A stretch of DNA of 64,000 nt, taken from Psilocybe azurescens (Eukaryota > Basidiomycota > Agaricomycetes > Agaricales > Agrocybaceae). The stretch spans positions 310,001 to 374,000 of the forward strand of contig JAJIRX010000500.1 in assembly GCA_023853785.1 (NCBI GenBank). The letters are read 5' to 3'. The notes under the pieces are model-generated. The model saw nothing but the letters and a program-made list of their open reading frames with translations. It was not told the origin of the DNA and did not search any database. This document shows positions 37,814 through 48,617 of the stretch, in pieces. Each line of letters opens with the position of its first letter. Positions within the stretch are counted from its first letter, which is position 1. Position numbers and translations under genes: made by a program.

Positions 37814-38063
37814 CTACATCTAACGATTGGTGACATATGAATCGAGATAAATCTTAACTTACGGTGGCCTCTTCGCGTTTCCAGACCTGATTGTTGCGTG
37901 CTTCGAATGCGTTGTGGACCTGGTCGTTGAACATTTAGTATCAATGCATCATAATCTGTGCCGTTATCACCTTAGACAATCTGAAGTCTGAGGGTGGTGT
38001 CGGTACAGCGTTGACCATGGTAACAAGCAGGACGGCAGTTAGGAGAGCGTTGAAGCCCTTCAT
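36927..38063 (-). CDS. secreted multi-core peptide precursor with kexin (KR) sites; candidate RiPP precursor
   Basis: Ten exons, all introns phase 0, give 227 aa: 37971-38063, 37863-37919, then seven 69-nt exons (37745-37813, 37625-37693, 37507-37575, 37391-37459, 37273-37341, 37156-37224, 37035-37103) and 36927-36977. Exon 1 is a signal peptide (MKGFNALLTAVLLVTMVNA). Exon 2 ends in a first cleavage site, WKREEAT. Each 69-nt exon encodes one 23-residue unit of the form A-D-[ND]-A-V-A-P-Q-A-W-S-G-Y-N-E-K-R followed by an acidic spacer (AEEASD). Kex2 would cut after KR in the secretory pathway, releasing about 21-residue units; the acidic, Ala-containing spacers resemble those trimmed by Ste13-type peptidases. 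Exon 5 has RH in place of KR; the last unit ends YEKA. No frame correction is needed. A DUF3328 gene lies divergently next to it. A repellent- or pheromone-like linear peptide is the alternative to a cyclic RiPP. Confidence 0.85.
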
Positions 38064-38118
38064 CTTGGTATTGGGAAATACAAATATTCCGATGATTATC
38101 GCTCCAAGTTTTATGTCG

Positions 38119-38126
38119 CCTTTATA
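38119..38126 (-). promoter_or_regulatory. TATA-like box of the peptide precursor gene
   Basis: On the minus strand the sequence reads TATAAAGG, about 56 bp upstream of the start codon at 38063. Position and sequence fit a core promoter. Confidence 0.45.
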
Positions 38127-38997
38127 CATTCTTCTTTCGGCACAAATTCTGGGTCCTAATTTTTGGTGTGTACTCTTTAGACTCTGGCTCAACCCACCTG
38201 ACTACCTCGTCTTCCCAAAATCACCCATGCCGGTTTTGGAGGTCGCCGACTTTACTCGTAAACCCCGCATTGTAGGCTTCCCTTAGTGATATCCATCACC
38301 CTCGTTGAAAGATTCATGAGCACAATCACGTCGCAGAAGCTCGTCTAAGTGCAGCAGACTGCCATGAATGGGCGTACCACGTCCAAAATCGTTCTAGTTC
38401 TGCCACCCGGCGTTTGGAAGCTTAGTTTATCTTTCAGTGTGTGTGGGACAAAACTGGTCAGTAGATATCGGCCTAACTTTGCTTCCAGGCTGGTGGAACC
38501 TAAGATATACTTTCAAGGTACTTTCAATCTTAACATCAGCTAGTTCCCATATACTCAAATACGTGTAAGGACAAAAACGGGAAGAATAATTTATTTTGGG
38601 TATAACATATCCTCAACTCGACATGCAGGTGTTCTGACTTGTCATAATGCCTGTAAAACCCAACCCATCTCGAATATCAGCACTTCTTGTTTTCCCGCCT
38701 TTTCTCTGGTCTACGGTCTTCTTTTACTTGGGAGATCGATGGTTCAGCACTGCTAACTACCCATTCATTTACTTTCGATCCTCTCCTTTGAACTCGTTAT
38801 CCCCACGCACGATCTCCACCTCGTTGAGTAACCCAACCCTCCGCCTTGGGCGGTAAATGCATGCCACGAGATAACGACTTCGTCAGGATCAGATTCTCAA
38901 TAGGTAATGGTTCAACCTTATTCGAAAGTTGGGGCATGCGCTGCCAATGGATCCCCATTTTCATTTTGTCACGCTCGCTCCATTTTCACCTCGATGG

Positions 38998-39006
38998 TAT
39001 ATAATA
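38998..39006 (+). promoter_or_regulatory. TATA box of the UstYa-like gene
   Basis: TATATAATA, 35-43 bp before the ATG at 39041. A clear core-promoter element for this gene-dense genome. Confidence 0.5.
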
Positions 39007-39040
39007 AGAACGACGACCTACCTCGGGTGGGTTTTAAAGC

Positions 39041-39983
39041 ATGAAATCTGAATCGCCTTATCATCCCATACTCCAAGATTCTCTGGAGGACCTTTCTTTG
39101 CTCAAATATAGTGACTCGGACAATGACTGCTCGACACCGCAAACTTGCTCAAACTCCAGCTGCCTTCGTAAATTCCGTTGGTTGATAGCAGCACTCTGCT
39201 TTCAAACTATTGTCATATTGTCATTATCTGGCATGGCAGTCGGGTTTTATTCTCACCGAAATCGTGTCGATATATCCTCGACGTATCTGTATTGTAAGTG
39301 AACTGCGACGCATTCAATACAAGCATGGTTCACTGAATCTGAAGTCCAGCCCCGGTTCAACATTTGATCACCTACGAGAATAAGGTGTTCCGCGAAGGGT
39401 TCGGTTCCGACGTCAGCCTCTATCAGCAGCTTCCTTCCCCGGAGGTTGACAGTGCTTGGGAGAGGCTGTATGATTGTATGTTGCCGTCTTTATATTACAC
39501 ATAATTCTATACTAAAATTTCTCCTTTCACTAGTTGGGGTATCGAGAATAACCAAAGAAGAAGCCTCCAAGCTCGTAAATCAAACATATCGATTACCAGG
39601 AGATGAAGATCATTATGTGGTGCATCTCGATGTCTTTCATCAATTGCATTGTCTGGTTGGTCGTTGCTTTATTTGCAGTCTGACCCCAGTATTCTGACCA
39701 TTGTGTCTGACAGAACATGTTACGAAAGGCCCTTCACCCAGATTACTACAAGGAAGGGATGCATATGAATAAACAACATTTGGACCACTGTGTTGAAAAT
39801 ATCCGCCAGTCTTTGATCTGCTCTGCCGACGTAACCCCACTTGTTTGGCAATGGGTGGACAGAGTCCAGGAGGTGCGAATAACAGGCAACATTATGCACA
39901 AATGCCGGGATTATGACAAAATTATGGAATGGGGGTTGGAACATCGCCTTAATCACGAACTCAACTTCACTGGGTTCCATTAG
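39041..39983 (+). CDS. DUF3328 / UstYa-family oxidase-like protein
   Basis: Four exons (39041-39293, 39350-39475, 39534-39655, 39714-39983) give 256 aa with no frame problem. A cytosolic N terminus (MKSESPYHPILQDSLEDLSL) precedes one membrane helix (WLIAALCFQTIVILSLSGMA). The lumenal domain has the family's two metal-binding-type motifs: HLDVFHQLHCL and HLDHCVENIRQSLICSADVT (both HxxHC), plus PLVWQW. In Aspergillus and relatives UstYa/UstYb proteins are needed for oxidative cyclisation of ribosomal peptides (ustiloxin, asperipin, phomopsin). It faces away from the KR-repeat precursor across 977 bp, which supports a joint biosynthetic job. Family call is strong; reaction is inferred. The lumenal topology would place it in the same secretory compartment as the precursor. 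Confidence 0.88.
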
Positions 39984-40321
39984 AAAGAAAGTGTAGCAGG
40001 AGTTGAAGGCATTGTAAGGCATTGAACGTAGGCCGGCGGGGCTTTGAAATAAATGTGTTACATTGGCCCCTGGCCTTTGTTTTCTACATTTGTAAAACAC
40101 GGCGATCAGAGACGAAATAGTGAATCATACCTTCGTGGCCCGGTAATGGCACCTCTCAGCTTATTACATTGTATCGCACAAAGGGATAGTGGCAGGGCCA
40201 ATACGACAATGAAATAGCTGTACATTAAACATAAACAGATACAAAGAGGAAAAGAATAAAACATACATTGTCCTCAAATCCTTTAATTCTCACCACACCG
40301 ACAACTTTGAACATCTACATA
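39984..40321. other. intergenic, no gene recognised
   Basis: 338 bp between the UstYa-like gene and the next unknown gene on the same strand. No motifs noted beyond A-rich tracts near 40240. Confidence 0.4.
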
Positions 40322-41075
40322 ATGTTTCCTCTTGCTCTTTTCCCCACTGTTCCAGACAATCTGCAAGATATGAAGTACGCAGCATCGCAGACCTGTCGAG
40401 CTTGGTTGTCGCTAACAGATCATTCCAGAGCTCGCGACGCCCTGGTGTATCAGAATACTTTTATGAAGGTAACTCTGGGGTGTTCTGCTCGTCACTGGTG
40501 TAGGTGTTGATCAACGTTCGCTGCACAGAATGCCCTCATTCGTGCTTTGAATATCACATACGAGATGGCCCGTAACATCGAGGCCGTACACCCTGAATTT
40601 TGCTCGTTTATGGCCTACATGGAGACTGTATGCAACATACTCAGTCTACATCTTGAAGGTGAGAATGTCACGGGTCGATCGCAAGGACCCATGCTGACAG
40701 TAGTATACTTGCGCAGGAGACGACGTATTCTTCCAAGCACTCTCCCAGCACTGCAATGAAGTTGCCGCAGTGAACAACGAAATTGCCATTGCATTTCGAA
40801 AAGACCTTAACTCCTTGTTAGGCTTGATTGGGGAGTGGATCGAGGTATGTACACAACCTATTCGACGTGAAGTTCATTAGTAACTATTCATCAATTAGAG
40901 TCCTGATTCGTACCAACACGCTCGCCTCCAGGATTGTTTGAAGAAGATAGAGTCAAGCATTACCGAAGTATTGCATACACAAGTGAGCCCGAACCATCAG
41001 ACGACTTTATCCCATTGTATGACAATTGTAAGAAGATGTCCAGATTCCGAGGTGACGCGTTGCCAAATTCGATAG
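40322..41075 (+). CDS. helical protein of unknown function beside the peptide locus
   Basis: Not recognised. Four exons with consistent splice phases give about 190 aa: MFPLALFPTVPDNLQDMKYA, SRARDALVYQNTFMK, then NALIRALNITYEMARNIEAV, FMAYMETVCNILSLHLEG, DDVFFQALSQHCNEVAAVNN, LNSLLGLIGEWIESPDS and LQDCLKKIESSITEVLHTQ. It is almost wholly helical with a few Cys and no clear signal peptide or membrane span. The 3' end is uncertain: the frame used stops at TAG 41073-41075; other frames stay open a little further. Located 340 bp after the UstYa-like gene, same strand; might belong to the same cluster. Confidence 0.5.
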
Positions 41076-41646
41076 ATGACGAGACATTGAGCGTGCTTGT
41101 TAGAGGTGTGTCGAGCCTCCTAAGTATTGAGCCCTCAATTGATCAATGCTTTCCAGAGAACATGATTTGGTTCGGATCAAGGGTTGATATCGCAATTTTA
41201 CTGCCGTAAGCGAAAGTGTATGTTCACTGCGGTCAACATGGAACCCCTGAAATTCGGAACAGATTTTGCACATCGCACCATGACCCACTGACTTCGAAGT
41301 ACTGGCCACCTGTCACCTCAGACGCGATTGAAGCAATTCCTGAGCTGGCCAGGGTCCATCCCCAGTACGTCGGCTATCTAGGCATCAACAAAAGCTAATT
41401 TCTGTCCGTTGTAGCCTCTGGAAGTTTGCTCCATTTGATCCTGTCACTAGAAATGCAACGGCTGTGGCACTCTGAGGGTGTGCCTTCAGGGATGGTGCTG
41501 AAGCAGGATATGACACCAAATCGTTTTCTCAAACAACTTTCATGACAAATCTTGAGTTGAGATAATTTCTATAATGTGTTTGGGCAATAATATCGATACA
41601 GAGATTGTAATATACATCAGACCTTGCAGCTGTTTCCCGTGTGCCA
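41076..41646. other. possible gene remnant, unresolved
   Basis: Contains short coding-like pieces, for example YWPPVTSDAIEAIPELARVH near 41310 and LWKFAPFDPVTRNATAVAL near 41420, that can be joined across a putative intron but not into a full gene. It could be the 3' part of the upstream gene or a relic of another. Too weak to call. Confidence 0.25.
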
Positions 41647-42377
41647 TTACTCCTTCAGCTCCCAGCTGACACCACACCCACAGCCGCTCCCCTTAGCTTG
41701 CGGGTTGTGCGCCACCCGGAAGCTGCTTCCAATCAACTCAGTGGCGAAATCAATCGTCGAGCCATTTAACAGTGATAAGGAAACGGCGTCGACAAGGATA
41801 TTGGAGGGTTTTATACTTGGGTGACTAAATTGGCTGAATAAGGGTCAGTATATGAAGGATAAGAACAGTGAACCTTGGGAGACAACGTACTAATCATCCG
41901 GAGAACGACTCTTCGCTAGATCCATTTTATATTGATATCCGTGACATCCACCGGATTCGACTGCTATTCGGAGAGCCGCTTCTTGATTTTGCTCTCGTTC
42001 AGCGATCTTCATGAGTTGCTTTATAGTTTCATTAAGAAAAACACTTTGTAGGACAAGTGAAAGTCACCTACTTCTGCAGCTCGGTCCGTAATTTCGAGCT
42101 TCACCTGCTCTGGTGGCAACAGGTCAACATCTAGTTCCTCTTTTTCAATGTATTCAGGTGATGGCGAATACAAAACAATAGTCGGCTGTGTCGGTAAGAA
42201 AGTTGCAAGAGCGGCGAATCTAGGAATCGTGGTGGATATATTTCGTTGGAAGTGAAGTGCCCGGGATTGCACAGCTATAGAATGTCTTGTGGAAGCATAG
42301 ACCCATGTAGTAGAAAGGCGATATGCATGGCCGAAAGCTTTGCACATCCTGAGGGACTGCAACATACTATTTGCCAT
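41647..42377 (-). CDS. ISA2: mitochondrial iron-sulfur assembly protein ISA2
   Basis: A-type (HesB/IscA) scaffold for mitochondrial 4Fe-4S cluster maturation. The N terminus is long, basic and Ser/Arg-rich (MANSMLQSLRMCKAFGHAYR), fitting import. The core has LEITDRAAE, LRIAVESGGCHGYQYKMDL with the first conserved Cys, and the end GSGCGCGVSWELKE with the CGC pair. The middle also shows ILVDAVSLSLLNGSTIDF. At least three introns, one just after ITDRAAE. Stop TAA 41647-41649. Motif order and length match ISA2 better than ISA1. Confidence 0.85.
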
Positions 42378-42976
42378 GCTGGATATAAATGAGGGGAATA
42401 GACCGGAGACTAGTGACTGAGTGAAATGTCATAGGTCGAGACTCAGGCCTTTATGGTCACGTGAAACATACTTCGTCACATACTCTAGAGGGATAGTATT
42501 ACTATTAGTTAAGCGCTGGACGGGTCGTCACACTAAATATCTACTGGCGCGTAATAGCCTTGAGAATAAGTAGACGCCAACAGCCAGTCTGAACGACCTT
42601 GATCATTGCGGCTTATATTTTCTCTCGCAGAGCGTTATTGCATTTACGTTGCATAAACATCGCGGCCGCCGCCGGCAGCGCAAGTTCAAGAACTTTTGAC
42701 AACAATCAAGCAAAACTACGGCATTACGTTGAATATTTGACGTACACTGTGTACCGAATTTACCAAAGCAACAATCGCCTTTTTCTGCAGGTGTCTTCAG
42801 ATGGGTCCTTACATACTCGCACTTTTGCATCATTTATATGCTCTACGGCGTTGTTATTAACTCGCATTAACGAAGTAGCTCCAGGGAGGTGCGTAATATC
42901 GCTATGCACAGGATTAGAGGTATGCTCTGTATAAACTCAATATTCTCATGATACATTAGACGCATTATTAGGTGCA
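42378..42976. other. intergenic, no gene recognised
   Basis: 600 bp between the ISA2 start and the DUF6533 gene's stop. One 111-codon open frame (42599-42934, plus) has no motif and atypical composition; not called. Confidence 0.4.
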
Positions 42977-44317
42977 TTATGAGAAACTAGGATCAGCGGT
43001 ACAAACTGTGCTGAGAACAACATTTTCGCTACCCCAATTATCGGGCAGCCTTGAGGAAGAGTCATAAGTAAGCGTCTTGATGTTGATGATGATCCTGCAA
43101 CTCTTCATGGGGGTTTGAATGAGTGTGGCAGCCATACAGCAGGAAGCGTGGCTTACCGAGAGTGAAAGAAGAGTGACATATAGCCTATCATAAGGCCTTA
43201 GTTGTGGCTTAAGGTTGCGCAAGTAGAGATAGACTCACGGAAAAACGAAGTAGCAAAGCTGTGCTGTATGGCTCTCTGATTGACGGTGTATGACATCCCA
43301 AAGCATGGCAGTGAGCAGACCTAAAAAGAAATATGGGTAGGGTGACCAAGTCGTTGAGAAACAACCTACCCATAAATAGGACAAATACAGCAAGTCCGTC
43401 ACGAGCAATGAGTGATAACAGGGGTATCTCCATCCATCCACTCTGTAGATAAAGTTTCAAGGATTTGAAGGATGTCAAGGTGCAGATAGCGAACTGGGAT
43501 GCCATTTGAGCTACGCTAGATAGAAAAAAGACGCAATAAATAAGCAAATGATTTTTAGAAGATGAGCTTGACTTGCGTTAAGTATAAAACCTGTGGCGGC
43601 GCATACATCGGAAGACAGCCACCATCACTGCTGAAGGAAAGAGCGCCAATCGACCAGCCCCCACAAGCAAAGACAGAGATTGCCTCAATGGAGGCCCCAG
43701 CTATCAAAATCCTGCTCATGTAGCGGCTACCCTTGTAAAGGGCGCGCACTGTAAGCTCAGGGGAGTAGAAATAAGTAAGTTACTATAATTGCCTGAATGA
43801 ACTCACGTCGATAAATCAAATTGTAGTTCATTGCGAACAATAAAACTGTGCTCGCTATCAACTGGAAGCCGTACCATATTCGACAGTGATATTCGGAGTC
43901 GAAACGGATGAACTGCACAAAAGAAACAACAAAAACGTTTATTCTGTGTTGATGATTCAGGGCTTATAACAAGAGCTCTCCAAGAGGTCAAAGGATGTAC
44001 TTACGCTAGTGCGACGAGTCCCACATATCGGGAAGTACAGTAAGCCCATCGGATCCGTTTGTCAGTGCTTCGCCTAGTGGTAGATCTTACAATCGAGTAC
44101 GAAGGACATGGAAAAACGCTCTATACCTCCAGACTACACGTGCTTCAAAATTCAAAGTTGTAAGCCAGTCCCAAAGGACAAGGAAGAAAGCCGAATCTGA
44201 AAAATATATCTTAATTAACGTGCAAGAACCTGGACATTAAGCAGTAAACGTACAAGAGCATGCTCGAACAACGTGTACCAGCTTCGTGCTAGCTGCTTCT
44301 CGTACGCTCATATCCAT
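42977..44317 (-). CDS. DUF6533-type multi-pass membrane protein
   Basis: Mushroom-specific family of about seven-helix membrane proteins of unknown role. The N-terminal DUF6533 motif is visible across exons: FFLVLWDWLTTLNFEARVVW. Then SRYVGLVALA, WYGFQLIASTVLLFAMNYNL, YMSRILIAGASIEAISVFAC, QFAICTLTSFKSLKLYLQS, IARDGLAVFVLFMGLLTAML and LYVTLLSLS. The tail has RIIINIKTLTYDSSSRLP. Eight or so introns. Phase at the junction before FIRFDSEYHCRIW (about 44004) clashes by one base unless a GC donor or a lost base is assumed. Start set at ATG 44315-44317 (MDMSVREAASTKL). Role unknown. Confidence 0.6.
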
Positions 44318-44513
44318 GGGCAGGTCGATGTAGAATGAAGGAGAAGAACTAAAGCCCGCTGACCGCAGGGCATCGTAGTTAATATGAGCAGGGTCAGTAG
44401 GTTGTGGGACAGGGGTATCCAACCAGAATGTTTATGCATTACATAATCAGGTCCGTATGACTCCTATGGAGTTTTGAAGCTTGAATATAATTTGACTCTT
44501 GACCACCATCATC

Positions 44514-45912
44514 ATGTCTTCCAAGGTATCATTCACCATTCGCAGGCCTACCCCAGTTTCGAGAGCAACATCATCGGGGCCTGACTCTGATGCAGGGTCA
44601 TCTTTCAAAGTCCCAAAACTCCCACATCACATCTCCAACGGCGAGCCCACTCCCCTCGGCAGTCCGTTAGCTCGCAGCCAAGATTCGCCACCGCCACGGA
44701 ACTTAGGTACTGAAGACCATACTTACGAATCCAGCGGCGAATCCAGCTCCAATGAGGATGAATTAGTAACAGGGTTTGATAAATTTGGAGTTCAGCGGTG
44801 TGTTCGCTTTTCTTCTGGAAGAATGCAGTTGTTTCAACTCACAACAGCCCTATTTAAATCCAGCTTGAACGGTGAAAAGAAGGTTAATAAACCTCTTGTA
44901 ATTCCTGCCCTCAGAAACAAAGATTGGCGCGAACTTGCTCGCAAAAGGCGAGGTGCTACTCAATACGTACCACCATCCGCCGTCGCCCAGACAGGCAAAG
45001 ATGGAAGCGTCGGTGGTCTCGGGACAAAGATACAATTAACTCGGGTCCTATGCTCTCAGGCCTACAAGTGAAGCAGAGGACAACTGTCATTGAAGATGAA
45101 GTTACTATCGACGAAACTGAAGAGATGAAAATGGAAGTCGTAGAAGAAGAGACAGAAGATCAGAAAGCATTGCGTGCAATCCTTGCTGAGTCTTCCGGAG
45201 AATCTCATTACGATGGATCCATGATCGATATCATTCCGACGCCAATATCCGAAGCAGATGCTTTAAAGCAAGACGTCGAAGAACTGCCGGATGCTGCCAC
45301 TTTGGAGGATTATGCTCGCGTACCCGTCTCCCAATTCGGTGCCGCTCTTCTCCGAGGAATGGGCTGGAAGGAAGGAACAGCAGCAACTCGAAAACCTGGC
45401 AAAGGCTTGGTGGAGCCTTACCTTCCTGCATCTCGGCCAGCTCTTCTCGGCATCGGGGCAAAGGAGCAAGAAATCTACGACGATGGTAGCAAGAAAAACA
45501 GCAAGACCAAGCGCCCAGAGCGTCGATATGTTCCCGTTATAAAACAAGAGCGCACCGACACTGCTTCGCCAAATGGAGGAACTCGACAAAGAAACGCAAG
45601 GTCGCTCTCGCCTCGACGTTCAGCTACATCTTCGAGGCGAAACTCTCCTGATCGGTATACTAGCCGCGCCGACACGGATGATAGACGTCGATATGATGAT
45701 GACCGCAAAGGGACACGGACAGCCGGCGCGGTGATAATGACGATAGACGACAGGATGGCAGCAGGCAAAGGGAGGGGGACCGAAAGCGCGATCAAGACAG
45801 AGATAGACGACGGGATGACGATAGATATAGGCAAAAGGATGATGATCGGGATAGGCTCGAAAGAAAACGAGAGCAATCTTATGATTCCAGTAGACGTAGG
45901 AAAGATTACTGA
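44514..45912 (+). CDS. SPP2: G-patch splicing factor, SPP2/GPKOW type
   Basis: Pre-mRNA splicing factor that binds and activates the DEAH helicase Prp2. Starts MSSKVSFTIRRPTPVSRATS. One intron joins FDKFGVQR to LNGEKKVNKPL; then ALRNKDWRELARKRRG, and the G-patch VPVSQFGAALLRGMGWKEG with the usual Spp2 extension KGLVEPYLPASRPALLGIGA. The C-terminal tail is RD/RS-like, with repeated Arg-Asp dipeptides. Two frame breaks, each needing one A: the AAA at 45026-45028 (joining GGLGTK to DTINSGPMLSGLQ) and the AAA at 45707-45709, after which the Arg-Asp tail is open to TGA at 45910-45912. As printed, the last frame would run to 45967 with non-family sequence. Confidence 0.75.
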
Positions 45913-46182
45913 TCGACCCTTTGTGAAGTTTACCTACATCCATCCCATCGCTATTACGGGTTCCTGAACGCATATATACGAATAAACGTATCGAATGAAC
46001 ATGAGTCAAAGCCCGTTGTTAAGTTCTGGTCATGGAGAGACGAAATGTGATAACAAGTGGGCGCTCGTTAACGACTCTGTAGAATTTACAATATGTATAC
46101 AAATGAATCATAGTCCACGTATACCAGCCTACATCTAAACTACTTCAATGGGTATATAAGATATCATCATATATACAAGTTA

Positions 46183-48503
46183 CTATGCATCTTTTATAGA
46201 ATTCCTCTTCTTCGATCTTGCGCTCGTCACACCCGCTGCCATTTCAGCAGTCCAGACAGAAGAGTTCGATGAACTGATCTGTCCTCCCAAATCTGCCAAG
46301 TGTTCCGCGCCTTTGGTAGCACTTGGCGTCCATTCTGACTTCATAGCTTGATGTTGTGCGCAGGGGGGAGTAGTCAGTGTATCGGCACTTATGGCGGAAG
46401 AGACAGCATCGTCGTCTTTATATCCATCGTCGTAATCGGCATATTTTGGAATAATCGGTGAACCCGATGAACGGGTAGCAGAAGGATGGGTATTAACATA
46501 ACCGCCTGGCATACCATTATAAGCTGGTAGCTGGAATCCACTTTCTTGCGTTTCAAAGATACCGGCTAAAGGGGCACGTTGCAAGTGGGGACTTTCGCTT
46601 CTTCGAGATCCCCCACCCAATAGGGAATCGGTTTTTATAGATGCTGTGTTGGACTGAAGAACAAAGTTGATATACTGAAACCGTTTAAATTCTGCCAGTG
46701 CTTACGGGAGGTTGGATATCGATATTGGGTATCGTGCTAGAGCCTGAAATATGCGAGTCACGTCGAGATTGTGGCGGAGGTTCCGCCCATGAAGATGCAA
46801 AGCTCGACCTCGAACGAAGTCTATACTGGCTTTGATTGTCTCCAGAATTATCAGGTGGTGCCTGAGAGTGCTGGACGGAGTTCCCACCCTGAAGTTACAG
46901 GTCAGAATATGGGCGCTTAACGAAGTGGTCTATTAACTTACGAAAGAAGACTGATGGCGCACACTGCGGTCTCCGTGATCTCCGACCTCAGACCGTGGGT
47001 GTGGACTGCCGCTGTAAGCACTATTTACTTCAGGAATAACGCTCATCGGCGTACGAAGAACGGTATTGAATGCGTTGTTGACAATATCGAGTTGTGATAA
47101 TGTCGAAGAACCAGAGGAGGAATTTCGACTGTGACTATTGTGTTTGCGTGTAGTTGGGACATTTGCGCGAGCGAGTATCGGCAAAGGTTCCTGGCTGGGG
47201 TCAGACACCACCGGCAGGTCTGACAACGGTCGCTCGGGGGTTCTGTGGAACTCGAACGGAGGGGGATTCTGATCCTATTGTCGGCATCCATAGAAGGAAT
47301 GAGATTGTCCGGGGGATGGCGGCATTGCTCATCCGAGGAGTGTGAGATACATTGCGTATGCTTATTGGTACGGATTGATTGATTTCAGAGGGATGTGCTG
47401 AAGGAGTGTTTCGTATGCTCATTGGCCGAATGCTTTCGGCGGGATGTACGCTTGGAGTGCCACCATGTCGTATGCTTACCGGTCGAATGTTCTCAGGCGG
47501 ATGCACAGGGAGGAGAACATCTCGTATGCTTGGCGGTCGAATGCTCTCGGAGGGATGTATGCTCGGAGGGGCTGTCAGAGGACCCGCTGAACCAGAGAAG
47601 GGGCGATTGGGAGGGTTAATCGGGAGGGGAGGGTGAACCGGCAAAGGAGATGCATGATGCCTTGTCGGCACTCTTGAATGCTCACTGGGTGCAATGGATC
47701 TCGACCTTACTGAGTATGCACGATCACGGTGGTCATGTTGGGGTGAGGGTGTTCGACTTCCTTGAGATGAATAGGCGTCATGAACCCCTTCTCGATATGC
47801 ATGCTCTCCTGTTTCTTCTCCACCATGGTATTGAAAAGTCCCAAATGCGAGATCTCTTCCTCTGGCTAAGCCCTCTTGCAGACCTAGTTGAAAGGCCTCA
47901 TCGCGAGCCCTTTGAATCAATACAGTCTCTTGCAATTGACGCGTTTTGTTTCTCTGTTTTGCAGCATCTTTCTCGGCATTATGTCTCTGTCTATCAACAT
48001 CGCTGATGATGTCTTGAGCTCTGTATATCTCCTGCTGTGCGTTCTCTAGCTGTACGCGGTAGAGCCTGCAAGAATATGAGTATTTTTGCGTGTTTGAAAA
48101 AGCGAAGAACTTGCTTGAGTTCTTCGTTTGCTCTACCAGCATCTCGCAAAGCCTCAAGCCTGGCATCGTTTACAGCTTTCAAGTGGCCAGTTATTTCGCG
48201 CAGTTTTCGTTCGGTGTCCTCAATTCGCCGCTCCGCGATTTCTGCGCGTCGTTTCTCGGCTTGCCACCGGCCATGGATTTGTTGGAAGCGAAATTCTATC
48301 TCGCTATGCACTGAACGCCTTGATTCCGAACGACTGGATCGATCACGGCCGAGGCTACTGCGATATGCTGAGGTTTGGTCGGGTCCATCAGAGATGGAAT
48401 GCAATGACTGTGCTGAAGCCCGCCTATTAGTTTGCTCTAAGTTGGGTACAGCAGGGAAGTCACGGTCTAACGAGGACGAATCGTCAGTCCGGGACTGAGC
48501 CAT
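46183..48503 (-). CDS. coiled-coil protein with HPxESIRPxSIR repeats
   Basis: Unrecognised, mushroom-type. Starts MAQSRTDDSSSLDRDFPAVP. A long coiled coil spans about residues 65-190 (RWQAEKRRAEIAERRIEDTE; LKAVNDARLEALRDAG; YRVQLENAQQEIYRAQDI). Then a Pro/Ser-rich disordered half with four repeats near 47355-47560 of the form HPSESIRPPSIR, HPPENIRPVSIR, HPAESIRPMSIR and a weaker fourth. C terminus ends SARSKKRNSIKDA. Two frame breaks, each cured by one more base in a plus-strand GGGGG run (47311-47315 and 47271-47275), give a continuous protein of roughly 650 aa. Divergent from the RapZ-like gene with only 114 bp between starts. A cytoskeletal or polarity scaffold is possible; nothing proves it. 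Confidence 0.55.
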
Positions 48504-48617
48504 GGATAAATTCCAAATGCAGGTCCAACTTACTTTGAACATTCGTACAGCCACCACATCCATTTTATTCCCATAGCAACATAATTGAAGCATGTCATAA
48601 GTAACTCGAATCTCTTC
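48504..48617. promoter_or_regulatory. 114-bp bidirectional promoter
   Basis: The start codons of the coiled-coil gene (minus) and the RapZ-like gene (plus) are only 114 bp apart, so transcription of both must begin here or within 5' coding parts. Confidence 0.5.

Larger units (their letters stand above)
38064..39040. promoter_or_regulatory. shared divergent region of precursor and UstYa-like genes
   Basis: 977 bp between the two divergent start codons. It has a TATA-like box at each end and a CCAAT element near 38943. A short open frame at 38647-38856 (plus) has no family match and is not called. Co-regulation of the two genes from here is inference. Confidence 0.45.

Noticed and set aside
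41216..41560. Coding-like fragments resembling part of a P-type ATPase or other enzyme
   Set aside because: Cannot be joined into a consistent model and the resemblance rests on a few residues.
42599..42934. 111-codon plus-strand open frame
   Set aside because: No family features; likely chance frame in an intergenic region.
45620..46009. Minus-strand open frames over the 3' end of the SPP2 gene
   Set aside because: They are antisense shadows of the Arg-Asp repeat tail.
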